From an uncultured Clostridia bacterium (lineage in GTDB: Bacteria; Bacillota; Clostridia; Christensenellales; Borkfalkiaceae): 64,000 nt of DNA. Positions 26,866-35,841 of the stretch are shown here, one piece after another. The notes below the pieces were generated by a model that was not told where the DNA came from, did not search any database, and saw only the letters and a list, made by a program, of their open reading frames with translations. The number at the start of each line of letters is the position of its first letter. The stretch's first letter is position 1. The position numbers and the translations under genes are program-made. The DNA lies in contig CANRNP010000001.1 in assembly GCA_947632015.1 (NCBI GenBank), positions 39,046-103,045 on the forward strand. Direction: 5' to 3'.

Positions 26866-27918
26866 TTACAGATCGAACGCGATCGCCGTAACGTCGTCGT
26901 CGAAGGCGCCGCAAAAGGAGAGAAGCGCCGCTTTCAGCCGCTCGATAAAGCGTTCGGCGTTTGCGCTCCGTTGCAAGATCCCCTCCACCCGTTCCAAACC
27001 GAACTGCTCGCCCCGATCGTTGCGGCTCTCGGTTACGCCGTCGGTGAGCAAAACGAGAATGTCGCCCCGCCGGTAGCCGATCGTGCGGTCCTCGTACCCG
27101 AAATCGGGCATCCAGTCGGAGATGGGTGGCGCGCTCATGACGATCTCGTCGATCCCCGTTTCGCTTTTGAGCAGAATGGGCGCGTTGTGCCCCGCCACGC
27201 AGTAGCGGATCTTCCGCTCCGCCTCCTCGATGCGCACCGCCGCCGCCGTAACGTAGGAGCGTTCGTCGAGATTCAGCTCGCCGAACTTGGAATTCAACCC
27301 CCTGATCGCCTTTGCGGGGGAAGGTTCGCTCCTGTCCCAGCCCGCCTTCACGAACGCGGAGAGCATCCCCGCGGAGATCCCTTTGCCCGAAACGTCGGCA
27401 AGGAGCCCCATCGTATCTCCCCCCTGCAAATAGACGTCGGGAAGGTCCCCGCCGATCTCGCGGCAGGGCTCGAACATGAAGGAATAGGGTGTGCCGCCGA
27501 AGGAAGTCGCGGGGGGCAGAAGGCGTTGCTGGATATCCTGCGCATGATACATCTCCCGCGCGATCTCCGTCTCATAGGAGCCGTCTACCACGCCGAGATA
27601 AAATTTTCCGAGCGGCTGTACCTTGATGCGGAGCGGGACGTTCTCCCCCTCGGCGTTGCGCAGAACGACCAGACGGAAGGCGAGCCCCTTGCCGTCGATC
27701 GCCTCGCGGAAGAGGGCGCGCATGGGGCAGAACTGACACTTTTCCGTCTTTCCGCAACCGCGTTCGGGGCAGCCGATCGCGTCTTTCAGGCTCCCTTTCC
27801 CGCGCGAGAGCGGAAAATAATCGCGGAAAGAGCGGCTCGCATAGCGCACCCTGAGATTTTTATCGACGACGATCGCCGCCGTCGGCAGGTTGTTGAGGAT
27901 ATTTTTATAGAGGTTCAT
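26866..27918 (-). CDS. PAS domain-containing SpoIIE/RsbU-type PP2C phosphatase
   Basis: N-terminal PAS with CPERGCGKTEKCQFCP; C-terminal REIGGDLPDVY, LLADVSGKGISAGMLSAF, LVLLTDGVTESRN. Confidence 0.88.
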   Translation of the reverse strand: MNLYKNILNNLPTAAIVVDKNLRVRYASRSFRDYFPLSRGKGSLKDAIGCPERGCGKTEKCQFCPMRALFREAIDGKGLAFRLVVLRNAEGENVPLRIKVQPLGKFYLGVVDGSYETEIAREMYHAQDIQQRLLPPATSFGGTPYSFMFEPCREIGGDLPDVYLQGGDTMGLLADVSGKGISAGMLSAFVKAGWDRSEPSPAKAIRGLNSKFGELNLDERSYVTAAAVRIEEAERKIRYCVAGHNAPILLKSETGIDEIVMSAPPISDWMPDFGYEDRTIGYRRGDILVLLTDGVTESRNDRGEQFGLERVEGILQRSANAERFIERLKAALLSFCGAFDDDVTAIAFDL

Positions 27919-28781
27919 CCATTCCCCCGATACATCTTCAATTTGTTATGAATACACTTTACGCGGAATTCCGACGTTTCGTAGAGCTCGCCGTCGTATT
28001 GCACCGTGAACGGGGGCGCAATTTCAAGCTCCGCTTCCTCGCACGAAACGTGGCGGGTGATGGGAAGGCTCAGCACCTTGCCCTGCATGAGCCGTATGAG
28101 CGCGCCGAGCAGTTTGTGGCGCTTGGGGCATTCCACATAAACGAGCTCCGCCTTTCCGTCGTCGAGAACGGCGGTCGGGCACATGCGGATGCCGCCGCCC
28201 AACTGTTTGCCGTTACAGACCGCCGCGATGAGGAAGTTCCCCTCTTCGCTCTTGCCGTTCGCCGTCACCTTCATCCTGATCCCGCGGAATTTTACGAGCG
28301 AGACGAGGAGGGAAAGAAAATATTTGCTCTTTGCGTGGAGATGTTTCATCCGCTCGCAACGGGTGAGAATGTCCACATCGATGCCGAGCCCCGCTATGTT
28401 GAGGCTGCGTCTGCCGTCGGAAAAGGCGAGATAGTCGGTATATTTCGGCTCCCCCTTCAAGAGGATGTCAAGCGCGTCGAGCCCGTGCGGGATCTTCGCC
28501 GTCTCCGCGAAGTCGTTGCCCGTCCCCGCGGGGATGAGGCCGAGCGTGCACCGTTCGGGATCGACCCCGCTCAATACGACGTTCAGCATCCCGTCGCCGC
28601 CGACCACGACGACGACCGCATCCTCTTCGGCGGAATATTTTGCGGCGAGGAGTTTGCTCTCCTCCTTATCCTTCGTCACCGAGAACACATACGGGATCTT
28701 TTCGCGGTCCAGCCGCTCCTTGATCTTCTCGTGCAGTTTTGCCTTTCTTCCCCTCAAAGGTTTTGCGATAAAGTAGTACAT
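27915..28781 (-). CDS. Diacylglycerol kinase family (YegS/DagK-like) lipid kinase
   Basis: VVVVGGDGMLNVVLSG, LGLIPAGTGNDFAET. Confidence 0.9.
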   Translation of the reverse strand: MYYFIAKPLRGRKAKLHEKIKERLDREKIPYVFSVTKDKEESKLLAAKYSAEEDAVVVVVGGDGMLNVVLSGVDPERCTLGLIPAGTGNDFAETAKIPHGLDALDILLKGEPKYTDYLAFSDGRRSLNIAGLGIDVDILTRCERMKHLHAKSKYFLSLLVSLVKFRGIRMKVTANGKSEEGNFLIAAVCNGKQLGGGIRMCPTAVLDDGKAELVYVECPKRHKLLGALIRLMQGKVLSLPITRHVSCEEAELEIAPPFTVQYDGELYETSEFRVKCIHNKLKMYRGNG

Positions 28782-28812
28782 AAACCATCCTCTGTATGAC
28801 TTTTCGGGTAAC

Positions 28813-28841
28813 ATTATACAACATTGCAAGGAGAATTGCAA
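28813..28841 (-). promoter_or_regulatory. Promoter of lipid kinase gene (shares -35 with divergent promoter)
   Basis: Minus strand TTGCAA (28836-28841)-17 bp-TATAAT (28813-28818). Confidence 0.7.
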
Positions 28842-28864
28842 TTTGTTTTGAAAAATGCTATAAT
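28836..28864 (+). promoter_or_regulatory. Promoter of CCA transferase gene (shares -35 with divergent promoter)
   Basis: TTGCAA (28836-28841)-17 bp-TATAAT (28859-28864). Confidence 0.7.
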
Positions 28865-28925
28865 ATTTTCGCGGGAATTCTTTGGAAGGCTCTCATTCCG
28901 GGGAATTTCCGCCCCCGAAAAGCAG

Positions 28926-30269
28926 ATGCAAAAATATATTCCCGAAAATTTATTGAAGCTGGCAAGCGTCTGTCAACATTCCCTCTATATCGTAGGGGGG
29001 AGCGTGAGAGACTACCTTGCGGGAAAACTCCCCGGCAAAGACACCGACTGGGATCTTTGTTCCCCCATGCCCGAAGAGGAGCTCCTCTCCGCCGCCGAAG
29101 GTTGCGGCTTTTCGGTGAGCGCCGTTTACCGCAACACGGGCACCGTGAAGCTGGCGGACGCCGACGGCACGGGCTATGAGTTCACCCGCTTCCGCTCGGA
29201 CAAATACGTCCGCGGCGAACACACCCCGCAGGAGATCTTTTTCACCGACGACATCGCGCTCGACGCGCGGCGGCGGGATTTTTGCGCCAACGCCGTGTAT
29301 TACGACCTCAAAAGGGCGGAATTTTGCGACCCGTTGCACGGGATCGATGACATCCGCCGTAAGATCCTGCGCACGGTGGCGCCCGCCTCGAAGGTGTTCG
29401 GCGAGGACGGACTGCGGCTGATGCGGCTTGCGCGCATCGCCGCGCAGACGGGATTTTCCCCCGACGAAGAGTGCCTTGCGGGGGCAAGCGCGCACGCGGC
29501 GCTTATCCTCGACATCGTCCCCGAACGGGTCTTTACGGAGCTTACGCTCCTGCTTCTTTCGGGCAAAGAGAGCGGCGCGCCCGCCTATCGCGGGCTGTGC
29601 ATTTTGCGCGACACGGGCGTTCTCGAAAAAATTCTGCCCGAACTCGCCCTCGGCAAGGGCATGGAACAGCGGAAAGCCTTCCACGACTACGACGTTTTGG
29701 AGCATTCCCTCCGCTGCGCCATGTACGCGCCCGCAAATATCCGCTTCGCCGCGCTTTTGCACGACGTCGGCAAGCCCTTCTGCCTTCTGCGGGACGGCAA
29801 TTACCACGCCCATGCCGAAGAGGGAGCGCGGATCGCCCGCGAGATCCTCACCCGCTTCAAGGCGCCCAAAAAGCTCGCCGAGGAGACCGCCGCGCTCGTC
29901 GGGCTCCACATGCGCGACTACGATTTGCGCATGCGCGAGGGGAAGCTCCGGCGGGAGCTTGTGGAAAATTATCCCCTGCTCGGCAAACTCTGCGCGCTCA
30001 AACAGGCGGATTATTCTGCCTGCAAAGACGACCTTTCCACCGCGCCCGTGCTCATAAAATGGCGTGACGTGATCGAAAAAATGCGACGCGAAGGGGTCCC
30101 GTTCACCCTTGCGGAGCTCGCCGTGGACGGGAACGATCTGCGCGAAGCGGGCGTGCCCCCGCAACAGATCGGCGCAACGCTTAAAAACCTGCTCTTCCGC
30201 TGTGCGCAGGACGGACGGCTCAACACGCGGGAAAAACTGCTCGATTCTTTGAAAGGAGGCTTACTATGA
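28926..30269 (+). CDS. cca: CCA tRNA nucleotidyltransferase / poly(A) polymerase family with HD domain
   Basis: LYIVGGSVRDYLAGKLPGKDTDWDL, RRDFCANAVYYD, LLHDVGKP HD motif. Confidence 0.93.
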   Translation: MQKYIPENLLKLASVCQHSLYIVGGSVRDYLAGKLPGKDTDWDLCSPMPEEELLSAAEGCGFSVSAVYRNTGTVKLADADGTGYEFTRFRSDKYVRGEHTPQEIFFTDDIALDARRRDFCANAVYYDLKRAEFCDPLHGIDDIRRKILRTVAPASKVFGEDGLRLMRLARIAAQTGFSPDEECLAGASAHAALILDIVPERVFTELTLLLLSGKESGAPAYRGLCILRDTGVLEKILPELALGKGMEQRKAFHDYDVLEHSLRCAMYAPANIRFAALLHDVGKPFCLLRDGNYHAHAEEGARIAREILTRFKAPKKLAEETAALVGLHMRDYDLRMREGKLRRELVENYPLLGKLCALKQADYSACKDDLSTAPVLIKWRDVIEKMRREGVPFTLAELAVDGNDLREAGVPPQQIGATLKNLLFRCAQDGRLNTREKLLDSLKGGLL

Positions 30270-31417
30270 CGGAAATTTTATGCGGCGTAGCCGCGGCTCT
30301 GAGCGCCGTTTGCGTTCTCTTGCTTTTGCTCGTTTTGCGGAAAACGGGGCGCGGCGGCGCGGACAGCGGGAACGCCGCCCTTTCCGAACAGCTCCGCCGC
30401 CTCGAACAGCGGACGGAAAACATCGCCTCCCTCGCCGAATTCAACGCGCGGACTGCCGAAAATCTCAGCCGCTCCACGGAGGCGCGCCTTTCCAACATCC
30501 AAAACCGCCTTACCGAGGACATCAAATATATCGTGGAGACGAACGCGCACAACCTCGAAACCATCCGACGCACCGTGGACGACAAGCTCACCGCTTCCCT
30601 CGACGGACGGCTCTCCGAGAGCTACGCCCGCATTTCGGAGCGGCTCGAAAAGATGTACGAGAGCGTCGGGGAGATGAAAACGCTCTCCGCGGGCGTCGCC
30701 GATATCAAACGGGTCTTTGCCAACGTAAAACTGCGCGGGACGTGGGGCGAGACCCAGCTCGAAACTCTCCTTTCACAAATGCTCGCCCCCGAACAGTATG
30801 CAAGGTCGGTAAAGCTCAACCCGCTCGACAACACGATGGTGGACTTCGCCATTCTCCTGCCCGCAAAGGACGGCGTGACCTATCTCCCCGTAGACAGCAA
30901 ATTCCCCATGGAGGAATTCGAGCGGCTGTGCGACTGTTCGGAGCGCGCCGACCGCGAAGGGACGGAGCGCGCGCGGAAAAACCTCGAACGCGCCGTGAAA
31001 TTGCAGGCGGATTCAATCGCAAAAAAATATATCCTGCCCCCCGTGACGACCGATTTTGCCGTCATGTATCTCCCTTCCGAGGCGCTCTACGCCGAAGTGC
31101 TCAAAATGACGGGGCTCTCCGACTATCTGCGCCTGCGCAGGATCAGCGTGAGCGGACCGACCAACTTCGCCGCGCTCCTCTCCACCTTGCAGACGGGCTT
31201 CCGCACGGCGGCGATCGAAAAGCGCTCCGGCGAGCTCATCCGCATGCTCGAACAGTTCCGCCTCGAATTCGCCCGCTTTGCCGAAGGGCTCGAAAAAACG
31301 AGGAAAAAATTGCAGGAAGCACAGGACGCGGTAGACGGCGCCGCAAAGCGGAGCGCCAACATCGAACGGGCGCTCGAAGGCTTCCGCGCCATCGCCCCGC
31401 CGCCCGACGGACAATGA
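30266..31417 (+). CDS. rmuC: DNA recombination protein RmuC
   Basis: KLRGTWGETQLETLLSQMLAPEQY, LPVDSKFPMEEFERL, FAVMYLPSEALYAEVL. Confidence 0.93.
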   Translation: MTEILCGVAAALSAVCVLLLLLVLRKTGRGGADSGNAALSEQLRRLEQRTENIASLAEFNARTAENLSRSTEARLSNIQNRLTEDIKYIVETNAHNLETIRRTVDDKLTASLDGRLSESYARISERLEKMYESVGEMKTLSAGVADIKRVFANVKLRGTWGETQLETLLSQMLAPEQYARSVKLNPLDNTMVDFAILLPAKDGVTYLPVDSKFPMEEFERLCDCSERADREGTERARKNLERAVKLQADSIAKKYILPPVTTDFAVMYLPSEALYAEVLKMTGLSDYLRLRRISVSGPTNFAALLSTLQTGFRTAAIEKRSGELIRMLEQFRLEFARFAEGLEKTRKKLQEAQDAVDGAAKRSANIERALEGFRAIAPPPDGQ

Positions 31418-31466
31418 AATTTTTCGAAAAAATCGGGTAAAAATGTTCAAACGCCCGAAAAACACG

Positions 31467-31495
31467 TTGACTTACGGACAAAAATATAGTAGAAT
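31467..31495 (+). promoter_or_regulatory. Promoter of rpsF-ssb-rpsR
   Basis: TTGACT-17 bp-TAGAAT. Confidence 0.75.
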
Positions 31496-31553
31496 ATGAG
31501 AACAAACCTTGCGTGCCCTTTGCGGTACGCCGAATAGACCGGGAGGTGAAAAA

Positions 31554-31838
31554 ATGCAAAAGTACGAAATGCTCATCATGCTCAACAGCGAGCTTGCGGA
31601 TGAAGCGAGAGAGGCGGAGCTCGGAAAATATTCCAAGATCGTCTCCGACATGGGCGGCAGTGTCGAGTCCTTCGAAAAGTGGGGCGTAAAAAAACTTGCC
31701 TATCCCATCCGCTTCAAGACGGACGCATACTACGCTTTGATGACGTTTACGGCAAACGGCGCGGTTGTTGCCGAGCTTGACCGTATCGCAGGCATATCGA
31801 GCGAAGTTCTCCGCCGCATTATTACCAAAATCGACTGA
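31554..31838 (+). CDS. rpsF: 30S ribosomal protein S6
   Basis: MQKYEMLIMLNSELADE..., WGVKKLAYPIRFKTDAYYALMTF; gggaggtg SD. Confidence 0.96.
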   Translation: MQKYEMLIMLNSELADEAREAELGKYSKIVSDMGGSVESFEKWGVKKLAYPIRFKTDAYYALMTFTANGAVVAELDRIAGISSEVLRRIITKID

Positions 31839-31849
31839 GCGAGGCAGCT

Positions 31850-32284
31850 ATGAACAAAGTTTTTCTCATCGGAAATCTTACCCGCGATCCCGAACTCACC
31901 GAGACGGCGGGCGGCGTAAGCGTTTGCCATTTTGCGATTGCCGTGAACCGTAGTTATACCGGTTCCGACGGTGAGCGGCAGACGGACTTTTTCAACGTGA
32001 CCGCATGGCGCGGGCTTGCCGATACCGTTGCCCGTTACACCAAAAAAGGCAACAAGGTCGCGGTGAGCGGCAGCATCCAGATCCGTAATTATGAGGACAA
32101 CCAGGGCGTGCGCCGCACCGCGGTAGACGTCATCGCACAGGACATCGAATTCCTTACCGCAAAAAACAGCGGATCGGGCGACGATTTTTACGACGCCCCC
32201 GCTTCTTCCGCGCCGGCTTCTGCGCCCGCAAAGAAGAAACCCGTGTTGCAGTCGTTCGACGACGACGGCGATATTCCGTTCTGA
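31850..32284 (+). CDS. ssb: Single-stranded DNA-binding protein
   Basis: MNKVFLIGNLTRDPELTETAGGVSVCHFAIAVNR; acidic C-terminal tip DDDGDIPF. Confidence 0.96.
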   Translation: MNKVFLIGNLTRDPELTETAGGVSVCHFAIAVNRSYTGSDGERQTDFFNVTAWRGLADTVARYTKKGNKVAVSGSIQIRNYEDNQGVRRTAVDVIAQDIEFLTAKNSGSGDDFYDAPASSAPASAPAKKKPVLQSFDDDGDIPF

Positions 32285-32323
32285 GAAACGGAGCCATTTC
32301 AATTTCATTTCAAGGAGACCATT

Positions 32324-32725
32324 ATGGAAGAGATCGAAAAAGTAGAGACGGCGGAAGAAGCCGTTCCCGCAACCGAAGAAGCTCCCGCGGAGGAGATCGC
32401 GGAAGAGACCGCCGAAGAAGTTGCCGCAGAAGCGGCTCCCGAAGCGGCGGAAGAGAGAGAGGAGCGCGCGCCCCGCGAACGCGGCGAACGCCCCGCCAAG
32501 AAAGGATTCAAAAAGCAGAACTTTAAGAAGGTTTGCCTCTTCTGCCAGGAAAAGACGGCGAAGATCGACTATAAGGACACCGGGAAGCTCCGCAAATACG
32601 TTGCGGAAGGCGGCAAGATCTTGCCGCGCAGAATGACCGGCACCTGCGCCAAGCACCAGAGAGAGCTCGCGATCGCCATCAAACGTGCGCGTATCGCCGC
32701 CCTTCTCCCCTTCAAGGCAGACTGA
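32324..32725 (+). CDS. rpsR: 30S ribosomal protein S18 with long acidic N-terminal extension
   Basis: C-terminal [61 protein letters not shown]; about 60-aa Glu/Ala-rich N-terminus. Confidence 0.95.
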   Translation: MEEIEKVETAEEAVPATEEAPAEEIAEETAEEVAAEAAPEAAEEREERAPRERGERPAKKGFKKQNFKKVCLFCQEKTAKIDYKDTGKLRKYVAEGGKILPRRMTGTCAKHQRELAIAIKRARIAALLPFKAD

Positions 32726-32737
32726 ATTCCCGTTGAA

Positions 32738-32772
32738 AAGAGCGCTCCCGTGCGGAGCGCTCTTTCTTTTTC
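32738..32772 (+). terminator. Terminator of rpsF operon
   Basis: agagcgctcccgtgcggagcgctctttcttttt. Confidence 0.75.
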
Positions 32773-32778
32773 CCACGG

Positions 32779-32806
32779 AAAAAGGGGACGGCAACGTCCC
32801 CTTTTT
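32779..32806 (-). terminator. Terminator of GH16 gene (bidirectional shape)
   Basis: aaaaaggggacggcaacgtcccctttttg. Confidence 0.7.
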
Positions 32807-32822
32807 GAAATGGAAAGAATGC

Positions 32823-35813
32823 TTACTCCTCGTCGGAGAAGAGGAAGCCGCTGACCGTGACGCTCGCGTCGTGCTCGTTTGTGTCCCCGCCCATCGAATC
32901 GACAAAGATCAGAATGTTCTTCACCGCGCCCTGCGCCATCGCCTCGTTGTAGGTGATGACAAGCGTCACTTCTTCGCCCGCCGCAAGGGTGACTTTCGTG
33001 CCGCCCCACGTCGTGTCGGTGTAGAGCCCCGTGCCGCCCGTTGAGGTCGCCGAGACATTCGTGCAGTCGGTGCCACTGCCGGAGCCGTCGTTGTTGCTCG
33101 TATCTACCCGCGTCGTGCCCTGTACGTCCACACGGACGGTGACGGCGGTATCCTTGTTGTTCTTGATCGTGATCGTGAAGGTGTTCTTGCCCGCGGCAAG
33201 ATCGGCGCAGGCGGCGGTCACGGGCTTATAGGTGTTGCCGAGCCCTTGATAGGCAAGCGTCCACGACTTGTTCTCTTCGCCCGCGGTCATGGTGTAGCCG
33301 CTGTTTGCCTCTGCGTTGAACGTAAGCGCGGCGGGCTCCCCTGCGGGAACGTCGGGCTGTTCGGGTTCTGCGGGCGTGTAGGTCCCCTCCCCCGTGAACG
33401 CCATTTCGGCAAGCGTTACGTCGCCGCTGTGCTTTGCGGTATCCGCGTTGATGCAGCTGTCGAAGTACATTTTGACGTTGGTGGGTCCCATCGAGGTGTC
33501 GTAAGTGACGGCGCAGACCGCCGTTTTGCCCGCCTCGATCTCGAACTTGGATCCGCCCCATTCGAGGTCGGTCCAAGCGTCCGCGCCGTCCTGCTTGGCG
33601 CTTTGGTTGCAAGCGACGATGTTGTTGCTGCCGTGCGCCGTTACGCTCTCGATGTCCACGCGGAAGGTGAGCTTTTCGGTGCCGTTATTCGTCACTTTTA
33701 CGGTGAACACGTTTTTCGTGCGGGCGATCGCGGTGGCGTCCATCCAAAGGTTTTTATAGGTCTCGCCTGCAAGGTCCGCATAGACGACGCGGATGGTATT
33801 CGCCGCTTCGTCGGAGATGACGATATAATCGTCCGTATTGCCCGCAACCGCGAGCTTGGCGCCGTTCACGGTGACGCCCTTGTTATCCGCCGCGGGGAGA
33901 TCGGGCGTTTCGCCGCCCTCGCCCTCGCCGCCTTTCGTGAATTTGAGCTCGGAGACGTGGAGGTTGCCCGCGTGCGTTGCCGTATCGCCCCACTTGGAAG
34001 TATCGGGCATGAGCTGGATCCTGTCCACGGCGCCCTCGAACTTGATGACGCATTCCGCTTCCGCGCCCGCGGGAATGGTGAAGAAGGACCCGCCGTTTGT
34101 AAGGTTGGTCTCTACGGTCACGCCGTTCATCGTAGCGGAGACGTTGACGTCCGAATTCTTCGTGTAGCCGCTCGCCGCGTTCTCCGCGTCCTTTTCGTTG
34201 TTGATGAGGCTGATACGGAGATACACTTCCGCCTCGCCGTTGTTCTTGATCTTGAAGTGGGCGAGATCGGTGCCTGCCGCGGCGGCGGGAGCGGGCATTT
34301 CAACGTTCGTATAAGTTGCGCCCTGCGCCGCCGTATAAGTGATGTCTGCCGACAATTTGTCCTCGGAGAGGACGACGGTGAAGGGATCGCTGTCCGCAAA
34401 GCCGAGCTGTTGCGCCTCTACCGCGCCCCATTCGATCACGTCGGTCTTGGGAGGCTGCGTGCCCTCGCCCGCGAATTTGAGCCCGGAGACGGTGATACTG
34501 CCGCTGCTCTTATCTGCCTTGTTCGTGGCGGAATCGATCATGAGCTGGATCTCCGCCGCCACGCCGACATATTTGACTTCGCAGACCGCCGTCTTGCCCG
34601 CTTCAATCACGAAGAAGGAGCCGCCGTAGACGAGATCGGTATTGACCTTCTCGCCGTCCTGCGACGCCGCGGCGTTGATCGCCTTGTTCTGGGCGTCCTG
34701 CACGTTGACGCGGAGATTGACGGGCTTGGAGCCGTTGTTTTTGACGGTGAGCTGTGCAAACCCGTGCCCCGCCGCCGCAACCGCGACGTTCGTGCCGATG
34801 TTGTGGTAGCTGTTGCCCGCGACGTCCGTATAGGTGATGTCCGCCGACTTCTTGTCGCCCGACAGCGTAACTTTATATTCTTCGGCGTCGGCAAAGGTGA
34901 GCTCTGCCGCCGTCTCTTTGTCCCAGTCGCCCTCATAGGCGTCGCCCTTTGCGGGAGCGTAAGGATCGCCCGTGGGAGGAGCCTGCCTCTTTGCCGACGT
35001 CTTGACCCACTGGTAGTCGGCGGTCTTTCCGTCGGGACCCGAAAATCTGCCCATCCAGTCTTCCGCGGTATTTTCGCCCGTGCCGGGCGCGCCCGCCCAG
35101 TAGTTCATGAGGATGCGTCCCGCCGTCTTGGGGAAGGATTCGCCCGCCTTGACGTTCTCTTTGTTGACGCGGTAAACGGGCTTGCCATCCACGAACCAGG
35201 TGATATAGTTCTCCGCCCAACGGAAGCCGTAATTGTGGAATTCCTCGCTCGCGTTAAAGCCGAGGTCGTACATGTGCTCGTGCCCGCCCGTGCCGTTCGC
35301 AAAATAATTGAACTGCACTTTGGTAGTGTCTTTGCCGAGGAATTCGATATCGATCTCGTCCCACGGGTTCTGCGTGCCGTCGGGCCAGACGTCGTAGTTG
35401 CCCGTGCAGACGAAGAAGGTGGACGCCGTCCCCACGGAAGTGGAGGGCTTCATCCTTACCTCATAGTCGCCGTAGCCGTAGTAGTACGCCGTGCGCGCCT
35501 CGCCGCCGAGCCATTGCGTGCGCTCTTCGAGAGACCCTGCGGAATTCTCCGCTAAGCCGAGGTGCATCTGCCCGTCCGAATAGGTGAGCTGGGAGCCGTC
35601 CCACTGCGTGTTGAACACTCCGCCGTTCGTGTAGCCCGCGGACGCAAAGAGCACCTTGCTGCCGGGATCGCCCGCGGAAAAGTCCGCCAGATAATCCCCT
35701 TGCGGCGCGGCGTCGGTCAAGCCTTTTTCCACGCCTCCGCCGCCGCATCCCGCGAGCGTGCTCAACCCGAGCGCCGCCGCGCAGAAAAGCGCGATCGCCT
35801 TTTTTGCCTTCAT
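32823..35813 (-). CDS. Secreted/lipoprotein GH16 beta-glucanase with four tandem C-terminal modules
   Basis: Lipobox LSTLAGC; catalytic NPWDEIDIEFLGKDTTKVQFNYF; four related about 150-aa modules (ADITYTD...GGSFFVIEAGKTAVCEV...). Confidence 0.9.
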   Translation of the reverse strand: MKAKKAIALFCAAALGLSTLAGCGGGGVEKGLTDAAPQGDYLADFSAGDPGSKVLFASAGYTNGGVFNTQWDGSQLTYSDGQMHLGLAENSAGSLEERTQWLGGEARTAYYYGYGDYEVRMKPSTSVGTASTFFVCTGNYDVWPDGTQNPWDEIDIEFLGKDTTKVQFNYFANGTGGHEHMYDLGFNASEEFHNYGFRWAENYITWFVDGKPVYRVNKENVKAGESFPKTAGRILMNYWAGAPGTGENTAEDWMGRFSGPDGKTADYQWVKTSAKRQAPPTGDPYAPAKGDAYEGDWDKETAAELTFADAEEYKVTLSGDKKSADITYTDVAGNSYHNIGTNVAVAAAGHGFAQLTVKNNGSKPVNLRVNVQDAQNKAINAAASQDGEKVNTDLVYGGSFFVIEAGKTAVCEVKYVGVAAEIQLMIDSATNKADKSSGSITVSGLKFAGEGTQPPKTDVIEWGAVEAQQLGFADSDPFTVVLSEDKLSADITYTAAQGATYTNVEMPAPAAAAGTDLAHFKIKNNGEAEVYLRISLINNEKDAENAASGYTKNSDVNVSATMNGVTVETNLTNGGSFFTIPAGAEAECVIKFEGAVDRIQLMPDTSKWGDTATHAGNLHVSELKFTKGGEGEGGETPDLPAADNKGVTVNGAKLAVAGNTDDYIVISDEAANTIRVVYADLAGETYKNLWMDATAIARTKNVFTVKVTNNGTEKLTFRVDIESVTAHGSNNIVACNQSAKQDGADAWTDLEWGGSKFEIEAGKTAVCAVTYDTSMGPTNVKMYFDSCINADTAKHSGDVTLAEMAFTGEGTYTPAEPEQPDVPAGEPAALTFNAEANSGYTMTAGEENKSWTLAYQGLGNTYKPVTAACADLAAGKNTFTITIKNNKDTAVTVRVDVQGTTRVDTSNNDGSGSGTDCTNVSATSTGGTGLYTDTTWGGTKVTLAAGEEVTLVITYNEAMAQGAVKNILIFVDSMGGDTNEHDASVTVSGFLFSDEE

Positions 35814-35841
35814 ATTGTTTCCTCCTTCCTTGTTCTTTGTT

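Noticed and set aside
33246-35555. 769-aa plus-strand ORF opposite GH16
   Set aside because: Mirror frame of repetitive GH16 modules; low-complexity, no domain signature.
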